Of a stretch of 13,003 bases of DNA, positions 7,026 to 13,003 are shown in pieces. The position numbers were made by a program, and so were the translations under genes. Each line of letters begins with the position of its first letter. The stretch's first letter is position 1. The stretch comes from Pseudonocardia sp. Its GTDB lineage: Bacteria; Actinomycetota; Actinomycetes; Mycobacteriales; Pseudonocardiaceae. The stretch is taken from contig JASLAP010000265.1 in assembly GCA_030147065.1 (NCBI GenBank), forward strand, positions 1-13,003, in the 5' to 3' direction. The notes under the pieces are model-generated. The model had not been told where the DNA came from and ran no database searches. It was given only the letters and a program-made list of their open reading frames with translations.

Positions 7026-7060
7026 AGGGGTGTTACCCGGTCCGGGGGCGATGCACCCCT
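7026..7060 (-). terminator. Hairpin between the sugar kinase and the zinc ribbon gene
   Basis: AGGGGTG (7026-7032) and CACCCCT (7054-7060) form a perfect 7-bp stem. The interior can pair CCC with GGG. The element starts just after the kinase stop and ends 2 nt before the zinc ribbon ATG. It may terminate the kinase transcript or control initiation of the small gene. Confidence 0.4.
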
Positions 7061-7065
7061 TCCGG

Positions 7066-8571
7066 TCAGTCCGAAGGGGACGGTGCGATCACGGCCCGGT
7101 AGAGCCGGTCGTACTGCTCGGCCCGGTCGCGGTAGTGGTCGCGGTGCGCCGGCACGGGCTCCAGCGTGGGCCCGGTGGGCACCGGCTCCCGTGCGGTGTC
7201 CGGCGCGAGCACCTCCAGCGCGTGCAGGGCGGTGCCGTGCAGGGTCACCCGCTTCATGGTCACCGGCTCGACCGGGGTCCCCAGGCCGTCGGCCAGCACC
7301 TGCAGCCAGCTCGGCAGGTCCTGGGTGATCCGGCCGCTGGCCAGGATGCGCTGCGGGTTCGCGGCGGTGGTCCGCAGCTGGTCGGCGATCCGCTCGTAGG
7401 ACAGGGCGACGCCCTCCATCGCTCCGCGGTACAGCTGGGCGCCGGTGGTGGCGCTGGAGGCGCCGGCGATCACGGCGCGGGCGGCGGCGGCCCAGCCGGT
7501 GGAGCGCTCGCCGGACAGGTAGGGCAGCACCAGCGGCGTCGTCGGGTCGGGGGCGGCGGCCATCAGCTGGTCCGGATCGGCGTCGTCGTCGAGCCGCACG
7601 GTGGCCTGCAACCAGCTCAGCACCCGGCCGACGTCGTTGAGCGCGCCGCCGAGCAGGGACCGGCCGGAGTCGACCCGGTAGCACCACAGCCCCGACGGGA
7701 TATGCTCGGGGATGTCGGAGACGAGCACCCGGATCGCTCCGCTGGTGGCCGCGGACACCGCGGCGGTCGTCCCGTCGGTCGCCCCGGCACCGAGGTTGCT
7801 CGCGAAGCCGTCGGGGATGGGGGCGAACCAGCGGGCGCCGTCGAGGGCCGGCCAGCGGGCCGCCACGGCCGCGTCGACGTCGGTCAGCGGGTGGTCGGGG
7901 TCCCGCACCTGCGACAGCTTCTCGGGCTCGATACCGGCGGCGGCGAGCATCCCCGGGTCCCACCGACCGGTCCGGCGGTCGAGCAGCCCCGTCCAGGCGG
8001 CGGTGGCCGTGCCGGCCGCCGTCGTCCCGAGCAGCCGGAGGTAGGCGTACTCGCCGAGGGACATCCAGCGGCGCGCGGCGGCGAACCGGTCGGGCTCGGT
8101 CTCCCGCAGCCACCGGAACCGGGCGGGCAGGTAGCTGCTGTGCAGCCGGCACCCGGTGCGCTGCTGGACCTCGCCCTCGTCGAGCTCGCGGCGCAGCGCC
8201 TGCACCTGCGGGCCGCACCGGGAGTCGGCGTAGGTGTAGCAGGGCGTGACGGCCCGGCCGCCGCCGTCCACCCCGACCAGCGACGAGGCGAAGGTGTCCA
8301 GGGCCACGCCGGCGATCCGGCCCCGCAGGGGCGCCACGGCCAGCCCGGTGATGATCTCGGCGAGCTCGTCGACCACCTGGTCCGGGTCGATCTCGCTGGT
8401 GCCGTCCCCGCCGGTGCGGAAGGCGTGCTCGACCTTGCGCCGACCGCCCTCGACCGGCCGGCCCGCGGCGTCGTAGACGTCGCCCCGGCTCGCGGTCGAG
8501 CCCACGTCGAGCGCCAGCACGAGCGGGTCCAGCGCCTCGTCCAACCCGACGCGGCCACCGCTTCCGGTCAT
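7066..8571 (-). CDS. FGGY-family carbohydrate kinase, gluconokinase-like
   Basis: A 501-residue sugar kinase of the FGGY family, which transfers phosphate from ATP to a sugar or sugar acid in the cytoplasm. The N-terminal actin-like ATPase fold begins LDVGSTASRG (D22 and G24-S25-T26, phosphate 1 loop). YADSR (D116, R118) corresponds to the family's WxDxR sugar-contact motif. D266 in GAGATDGTTAA is the expected catalytic base. The second domain has GGALNDVGRVLSWL, LPYLSGERSTGW and a C-terminal ASGRITQDLPSWLQVLADGLG adenosine motif, where the first Gly of the usual GG is Ser. TSGAIRV and MSLGEYAYLRLLG are most like gluconate kinases, but xylulose or another substrate is possible. The frame is open to 8703; I use the ATG at 8571, where the family N-terminus begins and GGGAG lies upstream. 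No sugar transporter is adjacent. Confidence 0.9.
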   Translation of the reverse strand: MTGSGGRVGLDEALDPLVLALDVGSTASRGDVYDAAGRPVEGGRRKVEHAFRTGGDGTSEIDPDQVVDELAEIITGLAVAPLRGRIAGVALDTFASSLVGVDGGGRAVTPCYTYADSRCGPQVQALRRELDEGEVQQRTGCRLHSSYLPARFRWLRETEPDRFAAARRWMSLGEYAYLRLLGTTAAGTATAAWTGLLDRRTGRWDPGMLAAAGIEPEKLSQVRDPDHPLTDVDAAVAARWPALDGARWFAPIPDGFASNLGAGATDGTTAAVSAATSGAIRVLVSDIPEHIPSGLWCYRVDSGRSLLGGALNDVGRVLSWLQATVRLDDDADPDQLMAAAPDPTTPLVLPYLSGERSTGWAAAARAVIAGASSATTGAQLYRGAMEGVALSYERIADQLRTTAANPQRILASGRITQDLPSWLQVLADGLGTPVEPVTMKRVTLHGTALHALEVLAPDTAREPVPTGPTLEPVPAHRDHYRDRAEQYDRLYRAVIAPSPSD

Positions 8572-8586
8572 CAGATCCCGCTCCCG

Positions 8587-8620
8587 CGACGTCGACGTCG
8601 GTAGATCGACAACGCTACCG
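8587..8620. promoter_or_regulatory. Two overlapping palindromes between the kinase and the hydrolase
   Basis: CGACGTCGACGTCG (8587-8600) is a perfect 14-bp palindrome. The inverted repeat CGGTAG (8599-8604) / CTACCG (8615-8620) follows with a 10-nt gap, sharing two bases. The pair sits 16 bp upstream of the kinase start, within the 125 nt divergent intergenic region. This is where an operator for either gene would be expected, but no dedicated regulator is adjacent. Confidence 0.4.
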
Positions 8621-8696
8621 CAGCGGGGCCGCGGTCGCCGCGACGCCGCCACGCCTCCGGGCGATGAGTTCCGCCGCCCGGTGCGGTCGAACAGGC

Positions 8697-9569
8697 ATGG
8701 CAACCCACACCCTCGAGGCCCCCGGGGCCCACCTGGTCTACGACGTGCACGGCCCGCTGCCGACCGCGGACGGCCGCCCGCCGCTGTTCATGATCGCCCA
8801 GCCGATGTGCGCGGACGGCTTCCGCGCGCTGGCCGCGCTGTTCCCGGACCGCACCGTGGTCACCTACGACCCCAGGGGCCTCGGGCGCAGCGTGCGGACG
8901 GACGGGCGGGTCGACAACAACCCCGAGGACCAGGCCACGGACGTGCACGCGATCATCGCGGCGCTCGGCGCCGGCCCGGTCGACATGTTCGCCAGCAGCG
9001 GCGGTGCGGTCACCGCCCTCGCGCTGGTGAGCGCCCACCCCGACGACGTGCGCACGCTGGTGGCGCACGAACCGCCGATCATCCCGGTGCTGCCGGACGC
9101 GGCGGCCGCCGAGCGCGCCCACCGGAGCATGCGGGAGGCGTACCAGGCCAAGGGCTTCGGGACCGGGATGGCCGCGTTCATCGCGATGACGTCGTGGTCG
9201 GGCGAGTTCACCGACGACTACTTCGCCCAGCCCGCTCCCGACCCCGCGGCGTTCGGCATGCCAGCGGAGGACGACGGCTCGCGCGACGACCCGCTGCTGT
9301 CGGACCGGTCCCTGGCGATCGTCGAGTACCGCCCCGACCCCGCCGCACTCGCCGCGGCACCCACCCGCGTGGTCGTCGCGGTGGGGGAGGAGACCGGCGA
9401 CACCTTCACCGGGCGCACCGCCGTCGCCACCGCGGAACTGCTCGGCCAGCGGGCCACCGTGTTCCCCAGCCACCACGGCGGCTTCCTCGACGGCGAGTTC
9501 GGCTACGCCGGTCAGCCCGAGGCTTTCGCCCGCAGGCTGCGCGAGGTCCTCGACGACGTGCAGGGCTGA
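8697..9569 (+). CDS. Alpha/beta hydrolase
   Basis: A 290-residue cytoplasmic alpha/beta-fold hydrolase of the esterase/haloperoxidase-like type. YDPRGLGRS (57-65) is the usual strand-loop after beta 4. The nucleophile elbow is A99-S100-S101-G102-G103 (FASSGGAV), with S101 as the predicted nucleophile; Ala replaces the first Gly of GxSxG. The catalytic His is H259 or H260 in FPSHHGGFLDGEFGY, and D225 in EETGDTF is a possible acid. The substrate is unknown. The frame is open to an ATG at 8664, but homology begins at the ATG at 8697 (MATHTLEAPGAHLVYDV). Neither start has a good ribosome binding site. It diverges from the kinase and converges with the flavodoxin-like gene, the two stops being only 12 nt apart. 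Confidence 0.88.
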   Translation: MATHTLEAPGAHLVYDVHGPLPTADGRPPLFMIAQPMCADGFRALAALFPDRTVVTYDPRGLGRSVRTDGRVDNNPEDQATDVHAIIAALGAGPVDMFASSGGAVTALALVSAHPDDVRTLVAHEPPIIPVLPDAAAAERAHRSMREAYQAKGFGTGMAAFIAMTSWSGEFTDDYFAQPAPDPAAFGMPAEDDGSRDDPLLSDRSLAIVEYRPDPAALAAAPTRVVVAVGEETGDTFTGRTAVATAELLGQRATVFPSHHGGFLDGEFGYAGQPEAFARRLREVLDDVQG

Positions 9570-9581
9570 CCCGCGGCGGGT

Positions 9582-10040
9582 TCAGGCGTCGGGGGCGATG
9601 GTCGCCGCGGCGACGGCGCCCAGCTCGCGGCAGGCGTCCAGGGTGGCTCGATCGGGTGCCCCCGTGGACTCGACCGGAGCCGTCACCAGGGTCCAGCCGA
9701 GGGCGTCGGCGACCGACCGCACCGAGCGGACGGCACCCTCCAGACCCAGGTTGCCGTGCACGTACGTGCCGTAGGGGAGCCCGCGGGTGTCGGCGGCGCA
9801 CACGTAGAAGACCTGGTCGAAGAAGTGCTTCAGGGCGCCCGACATGTAGCCGATGTTCGCCGGCGTGCCCAGCACGACGCCGTCGGCGGCCAGCAGGTCC
9901 GAGGCCGTGGCGGCGAGCGCGGCGCGGCACACCACCTCGACCCCGGTGATCTCCGGATCCCGGGCGCCCGCCACGACCGCGTCGAGCAGCTCGGCGGTGG
10001 CCGGGGACGGGGTGTGGTGCACGACCAGGAGGCGAGCCAT
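9582..10040 (-). CDS. Flavodoxin-like FMN protein / NAD(P)H reductase family
   Basis: A 152-residue single-domain flavodoxin-fold protein, probably binding FMN and acting in cytoplasmic electron transfer or quinone reduction. LLVVHHTPSPATAELLDAV (4-22) is strand 1 and the phosphate-binding loop, with HTPSPAT in place of the T/S-x-T-G-x-T core. GVVLGTPANIGYMSGALKHFFD (from about 54) is the second FMN loop in the form seen in NADPH-dependent FMN reductases and the WrbA group. The middle strand and long flavodoxin insertion are short, consistent with its small size. The ATG at 10040 has no strong ribosome binding site. It lies 51 nt after the TetR gene on the same strand, so co-transcription is possible. 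Its redox partner is not apparent. Confidence 0.85.
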   Translation of the reverse strand: MARLLVVHHTPSPATAELLDAVVAGARDPEITGVEVVCRAALAATASDLLAADGVVLGTPANIGYMSGALKHFFDQVFYVCAADTRGLPYGTYVHGNLGLEGAVRSVRSVADALGWTLVTAPVESTGAPDRATLDACRELGAVAAATIAPDA

Positions 10041-10091
10041 CGTCCGAGCTTGGCAGGACGACGCCGGGCGCGGTGGGCAGGCGGAGGTCGA

Positions 10092-10673
10092 CTACCCGGC
10101 GGGAGGCGGGAGGACGGTGCGCAGGCGGGTCTGGGCGGCGCGCATGCGGTCGCCCTCCAGCACCAGGTCGGGGTCGAGGAGGGCCTGCAGCAGCACGCCG
10201 TTGAACAGGGCCAGCGCCAGGCCGGCGGCGTCCTCGCCGGCCGGGTCGGCGCCCAGGCCGAGCACCGCGGCCAGCGCCGGGCGGGTGCGCCGGAAGCCGG
10301 CGGCCAGCAGGCTGCGCACCTTCTCGTCGTGCTGGGCCCTGGCCAGCGCGACCACCAGGTGGGTGGCCAGGCCGGCGCGCTCGGCCCGGGTGGCGTCGAC
10401 GACCTCGCCGGCCCGCCGGAACGCCTCCGCCGGGGTGTGCTCGCCGAGGTCGGCCAGGCCGGCCGCCACCTCGTCCAGCCAGCGGTCCAGCCCGGCCAGC
10501 ACCGCCTCGGTCACCAGCTCGTCCTTGGAGCCGAAGTGGTAGCCGATGGAGGCCAGGTTGGCGCCGGCCTCGTCGGCGATCGCCCGCGCGGTGACCCGCT
10601 CGGCCGGGAGCCGGGCGAGGCAGCGCAACGCACCCTCGACGAGCTGCTGGCGGTTGCTGCGCTGGGGGCTCAT
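10092..10673 (-). CDS. TetR-family transcriptional repressor
   Basis: A 193-residue regulator. The N-terminal helix-turn-helix is typical of TetR (residues about 5-52: RQQLVEGALRCLARLP, VTARAIADEAGANLASIGYHFGSKDELV, with the YHFGSKDEL hallmark). The remaining residues form an all-helical ligand and dimer domain with no assignable ligand. The frame is open to 10994, but the family start MSPQRSNRQQ and AGGA 7 nt upstream place the ATG at 10673. It is divergent from a DoxX-like gene across 51 nt that contain a long perfect inverted repeat. It almost certainly represses that gene and itself, and may also control the flavodoxin-like gene downstream. Confidence 0.92.
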   Translation of the reverse strand: MSPQRSNRQQLVEGALRCLARLPAERVTARAIADEAGANLASIGYHFGSKDELVTEAVLAGLDRWLDEVAAGLADLGEHTPAEAFRRAGEVVDATRAERAGLATHLVVALARAQHDEKVRSLLAAGFRRTRPALAAVLGLGADPAGEDAAGLALALFNGVLLQALLDPDLVLEGDRMRAAQTRLRTVLPPPAG

Positions 10674-10687
10674 GGGCACATCCTGGC

Positions 10688-10717
10688 TTGACCTGAATCT
10701 ATACACGCGTATAGATT
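10688..10717 (+). promoter_or_regulatory. Promoter of the DoxX-like gene, leaderless
   Basis: TTGACC (10688-10693) and TAGATT (10712-10717) are 18 nt apart, a near-consensus actinobacterial promoter. The predicted transcription start falls 7-8 nt later, at or next to the GTG at 10725. No ribosome binding site is present, so the mRNA is probably leaderless. Confidence 0.7.
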
Positions 10718-10719
10718 CA
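10694..10719. promoter_or_regulatory. TetR-type operator, 11-bp perfect inverted repeat
   Basis: The arms TGAATCTATAC (10694-10704) and GTATAGATTCA (10709-10719) are perfectly complementary around ACGC. The element fills the -35/-10 spacer of the DoxX promoter and overlaps its -10. Its mirror image also supplies a TAGATT hexamer for the TetR gene on the other strand, so one bound dimer pair could shut both directions. Confidence 0.85.
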
Positions 10720-10724
10720 CTGCC

Positions 10725-11075
10725 GTGTTCGGGGTCACGGTCGCCGTCACCGTCCTGCTCGCCGCGCTGCTGGCCTGGTCGGCGCGGGCGAAGCTGTCGC
10801 ACGCCCCGGAGGTGGTCGCCGGCTACCGCCGGGTCGGGGTCCCGGAGCGGCGGTTGAACGCGCTGGCCGCGGTCCTGCTCGCGGGCGCGGCCGGCCTGCT
10901 GGTGGGCCTGGTCGCCGCGCCGGTCGGCGTGCTGGCCGCGGCCCTGCTGACCGTCTACTTCCTGCTGGCGGTGGCCGCGCACATCCGCGCGCACGACACC
11001 GGGCGGCTGGCCGTGCCGGCCGTCCTCGCGCTGCTCGCCGCCGCCGCCCTCGCCCTCCGCCTGCTCACCCGCTGA
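10725..11075 (+). CDS. DoxX-like small integral membrane protein
   Basis: A 116-residue very hydrophobic protein with four predicted membrane helices (about residues 3-20, 44-62, 64-85 and 95-114). The SARAKLSHAPEVVAGYRRVGVP segment between helices 1 and 2 is the usual DoxX-family loop. DoxX-like proteins are linked to redox or quinone-related processes in the membrane in some organisms, but no reaction can be assigned here. The start is GTG with no ribosome binding site and a promoter ending 7 nt upstream, consistent with leaderless translation. Regulation is by the divergent TetR protein, through the operator in its promoter. Its 3' end overlaps the converging downstream gene by 11 nt. Confidence 0.88.
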   Translation: MFGVTVAVTVLLAALLAWSARAKLSHAPEVVAGYRRVGVPERRLNALAAVLLAGAAGLLVGLVAAPVGVLAAALLTVYFLLAVAAHIRAHDTGRLAVPAVLALLAAAALALRLLTR

Positions 11076-11622
11076 GCGGTCGGCAGGCGACCGTCGCGGC
11101 GAGCGCCCTGCGGTGGTCCGCCGTCCACGGGGGTCCGAGGGTCGCCCGCGGGCCGTGCAGGACCTCCCGGGCCCGCGCGCCCAGGATCTCGGCCGCCCGG
11201 CGTTCCACGTCCTTGGCGTCGTAGAGGTGGACGGCCCACCCGCGCGCCCGGGCGGCGTCGTCCAGGACCTGCCGGTACATGACCGAGTCCGCGCGGGCCT
11301 CGTACGGCACCCGCCGGAGGACGGCGATGTCGTCGGGGAAGTCGGGCGGCCAAGCCCGCAGCGAGAGCGAGACGATCGGGTCGCCGACCGAGGACGCGAG
11401 GTCGTTGAGCGCTGCCGATGTCGCCCGCGCCGCCGATGCCCGCACCCGGGCCACCAGCTCGGCGGCCGCGGCGTCGTCGAGGGGCTTGCCCTCGTGGTGG
11501 ACGGGCGCGGTCGGCGTGCCGGGCTCGACGAGCTCGATCCGCCGCCGGTCCACGACCCGGTGGTCGGCCGATGCGGTGACCGCCACCGCCCAGCCGAGGT
11601 GGTGGGCGACCCCGACGCGCAC
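11065..11622 (-). CDS. Conserved-looking hypothetical protein
   Basis: A 185-residue soluble protein that I do not recognise. It begins MRVGVAHHLGWAVAVTASADHRVVDRRRIELV, a hydrophobic strand followed by a beta-hairpin-like segment, which could suggest an RNase H/actin-like first strand, but this is only an impression. The middle is helical (AAAELVARVRASAARATSAALNDLA), then come PIVSLSLRAWPPDFPDDI and a tail with YDAKDVERRAAEILG. Codon use and third-position GC are those of a real gene. The start is GTG at 11622 without a ribosome binding site. The gene diverges from the MerR gene across about 69 nt, so it may be that regulator's target. Its 3' end overlaps the DoxX-like gene tail to tail. Confidence 0.7.
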   Translation of the reverse strand: MRVGVAHHLGWAVAVTASADHRVVDRRRIELVEPGTPTAPVHHEGKPLDDAAAAELVARVRASAARATSAALNDLASSVGDPIVSLSLRAWPPDFPDDIAVLRRVPYEARADSVMYRQVLDDAARARGWAVHLYDAKDVERRAAEILGARAREVLHGPRATLGPPWTADHRRALAATVACRPLSG

Positions 11623-11654
11623 GGCTCAGTGTCGCACCGGCGTCGGCGGTCGGC

Positions 11655-11692
11655 TTGACCTTGTGGTTGCTGCAGGGTCCACCCTGGGGTGG
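11655..11692 (+). promoter_or_regulatory. MerR-type promoter and operator
   Basis: TTGACC (11655-11660) is followed after 19 nt by CACCCT (11680-11685), the stretched spacer that MerR proteins act on. The spacer carries the imperfect inverted repeat GACCTTG (11657-11663) / CAGGGTC (11673-11679). A second repeat, CCACCC-TG-GGGTGG (11679-11692), overlaps the start. The start codon lies about 6 nt after the -10, so the message is probably leaderless. Confidence 0.55.
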
Positions 11693-12537
11693 TGACGCTG
11701 TCGATCAGCCAGTTCAGCGAGATGTGCCAGCTGTCGGCGCAGACCCTGCGCTTCTACCACGCCGAGGGCCTGCTGGTGCCGGTCGAGGTCGACGCGCGGA
11801 CGGGGTACCGCTCCTACGGGTTCGACCAGGTCGAGCGGGCGATGCTGGTCGCGATCCTGCGCCGGGCCGGGTTGGGCGTCCAGCAGGTCCGGGCGGCCCT
11901 GGACGACCCCGACGCGCTGCCGGCGCTGCTCGTCGAGCACCGCGCGGAGCTGCGGCGCCGCCGGCAGGAGGAGGACGAGGCGCTCGACGACGCGGAGGTG
12001 TTCGCCTCGGCCTGGCCCCGGGTCAGTCGGCAGCACCGGCCCGGGACCGTCGTCGTGCGCACGGTCGTACCCGGCTGCGCCGATCTGGAGGCGGGTGCCG
12101 AGGGGGTCCGCGCCGCCGCCGCCGAGCTGGTCCGCACGGCCGAGGCGGGCGGGGCGGCGGTGACCGGGGTCGCCTGGAAGACCCCGGCCCTGGACACGGT
12201 GGAGCAGAAGCGGAAGGTCATGACCCCGGACGGGCCGGACTGGTGGCTGCTCGTACCGGTCGCCGCGGACGAGCGCGTGGCACCGGCTCTCCCCGACGGC
12301 GTCGACCTGGCGGAGTTCCCCGCCCGGGACGAGTTGTCGATCGTCCTGCCGGGGCGGGAGACCCTCCCCAAGTTCGCCGCGGCGGTCCACCGGCTGGTCG
12401 CCCACGGCGTCGACGAGGCCTGCGCGGTCGACCTCGGGCAGCCGCGCCACGTCCTGCACCCGGGCGGCGTCGAGATCGCGGTGGCAGTGTGGGGGGCCGA
12501 GGACGCGCCGCCCCCGGAGACGGTTGCCTGGCCGTAG
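11689..12537 (+). CDS. MerR-family transcriptional regulator with C-terminal effector domain
   Basis: A 282-residue regulator. The N-terminal winged helix is classic MerR (residues about 5-75: SISQFSEMCQLSAQTLRFYHAEGL, then the wing TGYRSYGFDQVERA and LRRAGLGVQQVRAAL). A charged helix follows (about 82-105, RAELRRRRQEEDEALDD), the antiparallel dimer coil of the family. The remaining 180 residues resemble the GyrI-like/BmrR-type drug-binding half, with strands such as RPGTVVVRTVVPG and EIAVAVWG. The ligand is unknown. Two GTG codons are adjacent at 11689 and 11692; spacing from the -10 fits 11692 slightly better. No ribosome binding site is present. It probably controls itself and the divergent hypothetical gene. 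Confidence 0.9.
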   Translation: MVTLSISQFSEMCQLSAQTLRFYHAEGLLVPVEVDARTGYRSYGFDQVERAMLVAILRRAGLGVQQVRAALDDPDALPALLVEHRAELRRRRQEEDEALDDAEVFASAWPRVSRQHRPGTVVVRTVVPGCADLEAGAEGVRAAAAELVRTAEAGGAAVTGVAWKTPALDTVEQKRKVMTPDGPDWWLLVPVAADERVAPALPDGVDLAEFPARDELSIVLPGRETLPKFAAAVHRLVAHGVDEACAVDLGQPRHVLHPGGVEIAVAVWGAEDAPPPETVAWP

Positions 12538-12587
12538 CCGGGCCGCCCGCGCCCGCGTTGCGGCTGGCCGGCCGGCTGCGCGGGTCC

Positions 12588-12607
12588 GGGCCTGACGTCG
12601 TCAGCCC
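12588..12607. terminator. Hairpin downstream of the MerR gene
   Basis: CTGAC (12592-12596) and GTCAG (12600-12604) pair around GTC. The stem is prolonged by GGG (12588-12590) with CCC (12605-12607) across one bulged C. A second GC-rich repeat, CCCGCG (12552-12557) / CGCGGG (12579-12584), precedes it. Together they probably terminate the MerR transcript and may work in both directions. Confidence 0.5.
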
Positions 12608-12753
12608 GAGTCCCGGGGTGATCCGCCCGGTCGCTGGCCCCTGGTCGTAGGGACGTGACCGGTGTCGTGACCTTCGGCGCGCAGCGGCTCGGACCGCTCG
12701 GACCGTGTGGGCTGTCCGCACGCGGTCGCCACCGCGAGCACGATCACGGCCAC
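12601..12753 (-). CDS. Possible small lipoprotein or membrane peptide
   Basis: A 50-codon frame starting at a GTG. It reads VAVIVLAVATACGQPTRSER and then a polar tail ending PRDSG. The hydrophobic run followed by ATAC-G looks like a lipobox with a Cys to be lipidated. The frame is open without a stop back to 12844, adding more hydrophobic residues (HVVAVGLVVLV) and strong third-position GC, but no good start codon or ribosome binding site exists there. A real gene with an odd start, a frameshifted remnant, or chance are all possible. It abuts the stop of the next membrane protein, from which it could be coupled. Confidence 0.3.
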   Translation of the reverse strand: MAVIVLAVATACGQPTRSERSEPLRAEGHDTGHVPTTRGQRPGGSPRDSG

Positions 12754-12843
12754 CAGGACGACGAGTCCGACGGCGACGACGTGACCGGCGTGGACTGACC
12801 CGCCGCCGCCGACGACGGGCGGGTGGCCAGTGGCGGCCGGTAC

Positions 12844-13003
12844 TCATCGGCTGTCCCTCTCTCGCCGGAGCGTCGCGACCTGGCGACGCAGGGTGCGCCG
12901 GTTCGCCGCGGCGATCACGACCAGCAGCACCGCGACCCCCGCGGCGTAGACCCCGATGATCACGGGGTCGCCGCTCGTCGCAGGACCGCCGACACCCGCC
13001 AGC
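12844..13003 (-). CDS. C-terminal part of a small membrane protein (runs off the window)
   Basis: The last 52 codons of a frame that continues beyond the right edge. It shows a Gly/Pro-rich extracytoplasmic-type segment (LAGVGGPATSGDP), one membrane helix (VIIGVYAAGVAVLLVVIAAA) and a strongly basic tail (NRRTLRRQVATLRRERDSR) with heptad-like spacing, so the C-terminus is predicted cytoplasmic. No family can be named from this piece. Its TGA overlaps an ATG (12845-12847), a common arrangement for coupled genes, although the frame after that ATG is an Arg-rich string that does not look like a protein. Confidence 0.5.
   Translation of the reverse strand, partial: LAGVGGPATSGDPVIIGVYAAGVAVLLVVIAAANRRTLRRQVATLRRERDSR

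Noticed and set aside
6382..8604. A 740-codon plus-strand frame across four minus-strand features
   Set aside because: It runs through the small acidic gene, the 17-bp hairpin, the zinc ribbon gene and the kinase, with biased low-complexity composition.
8571..9476. A 301-codon minus-strand frame opposite the hydrolase
   Set aside because: It is antisense to a gene with clear alpha/beta hydrolase motifs, and its sequence has no recognisable fold.
9569..9581. ACCCGC-G-GCGGGT between the convergent hydrolase and flavodoxin-like genes as a bidirectional terminator
   Set aside because: The loop is a single base, so the usable stem is only 4-5 bp and no T-run flanks it. With a 12-nt gap it may be chance in GC-rich DNA.
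11655..12650. A 331-codon plus-strand frame overlapping the MerR gene
   Set aside because: It is an out-of-frame shadow; the MerR helix-turn-helix and effector domain are in the other frame.
1..13003. Mobile element, CRISPR, tRNA or rRNA
   Set aside because: No transposase or integrase motifs, no regularly spaced repeats, no tRNA cloverleaf or rRNA-like stretch was seen by reading. A tRNAscan or Rfam search would settle it.

Overview
The window is uniformly GC-rich DNA. Its codons are strongly biased to G/C in the third position, GTG starts are common, and at least two promoters look leaderless. It contains a mycobacterial-type KatG, a zinc ribbon protein, and TetR and MerR regulators. This points to a high-GC actinobacterium of the Pseudonocardia/Mycobacterium type. 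The genus is an inference from protein character only. No rRNA, tRNA, CRISPR array, transposase or integrase was seen, so the stretch looks like ordinary chromosome with several short, independently regulated units.

Region A (16-6139, all minus strand) is the most coherent block. Transcription runs from a GAF-LytTR regulator (AcoR-like sensor part, no sigma-54 ATPase) into katG 17 nt later. After a 272 nt gap with several inverted repeats comes a tight two-gene operon. It encodes a small cupredoxin-like protein resembling the PQQ-associated MSMEG_3727 family and a PQQ-dependent alcohol dehydrogenase. The dehydrogenase carries an extra Asp two residues after its catalytic Asp, the signature of lanthanide-using (XoxF-type) enzymes. 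Neither protein of the pair shows an export signal, and the cupredoxin-like partner lacks the usual C-H-M copper ligands. An attractive but unproven reading is a regulated alcohol-oxidation module in which KatG deals with peroxide.

Region B (6430-8571, minus) holds a small acidic proline-rich protein, a 61-residue zinc ribbon protein bounded by a 17-bp perfect hairpin, and an FGGY sugar kinase most like gluconokinases. Region C (8697-11075) holds an alpha/beta hydrolase divergent from the kinase, a flavodoxin-like protein, a TetR regulator and a divergent DoxX-like membrane protein. A TetR-type operator with 11-bp perfect arms lies in the -35/-10 spacer of the DoxX promoter, which is the clearest regulatory element in the window.

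Region D (11065-13003) holds an unrecognised 185-residue protein, a divergent MerR regulator with its own 19-bp-spacer promoter, a terminator-like hairpin, a doubtful small lipoprotein frame, and the C-terminal end of a small membrane protein running off the right edge.
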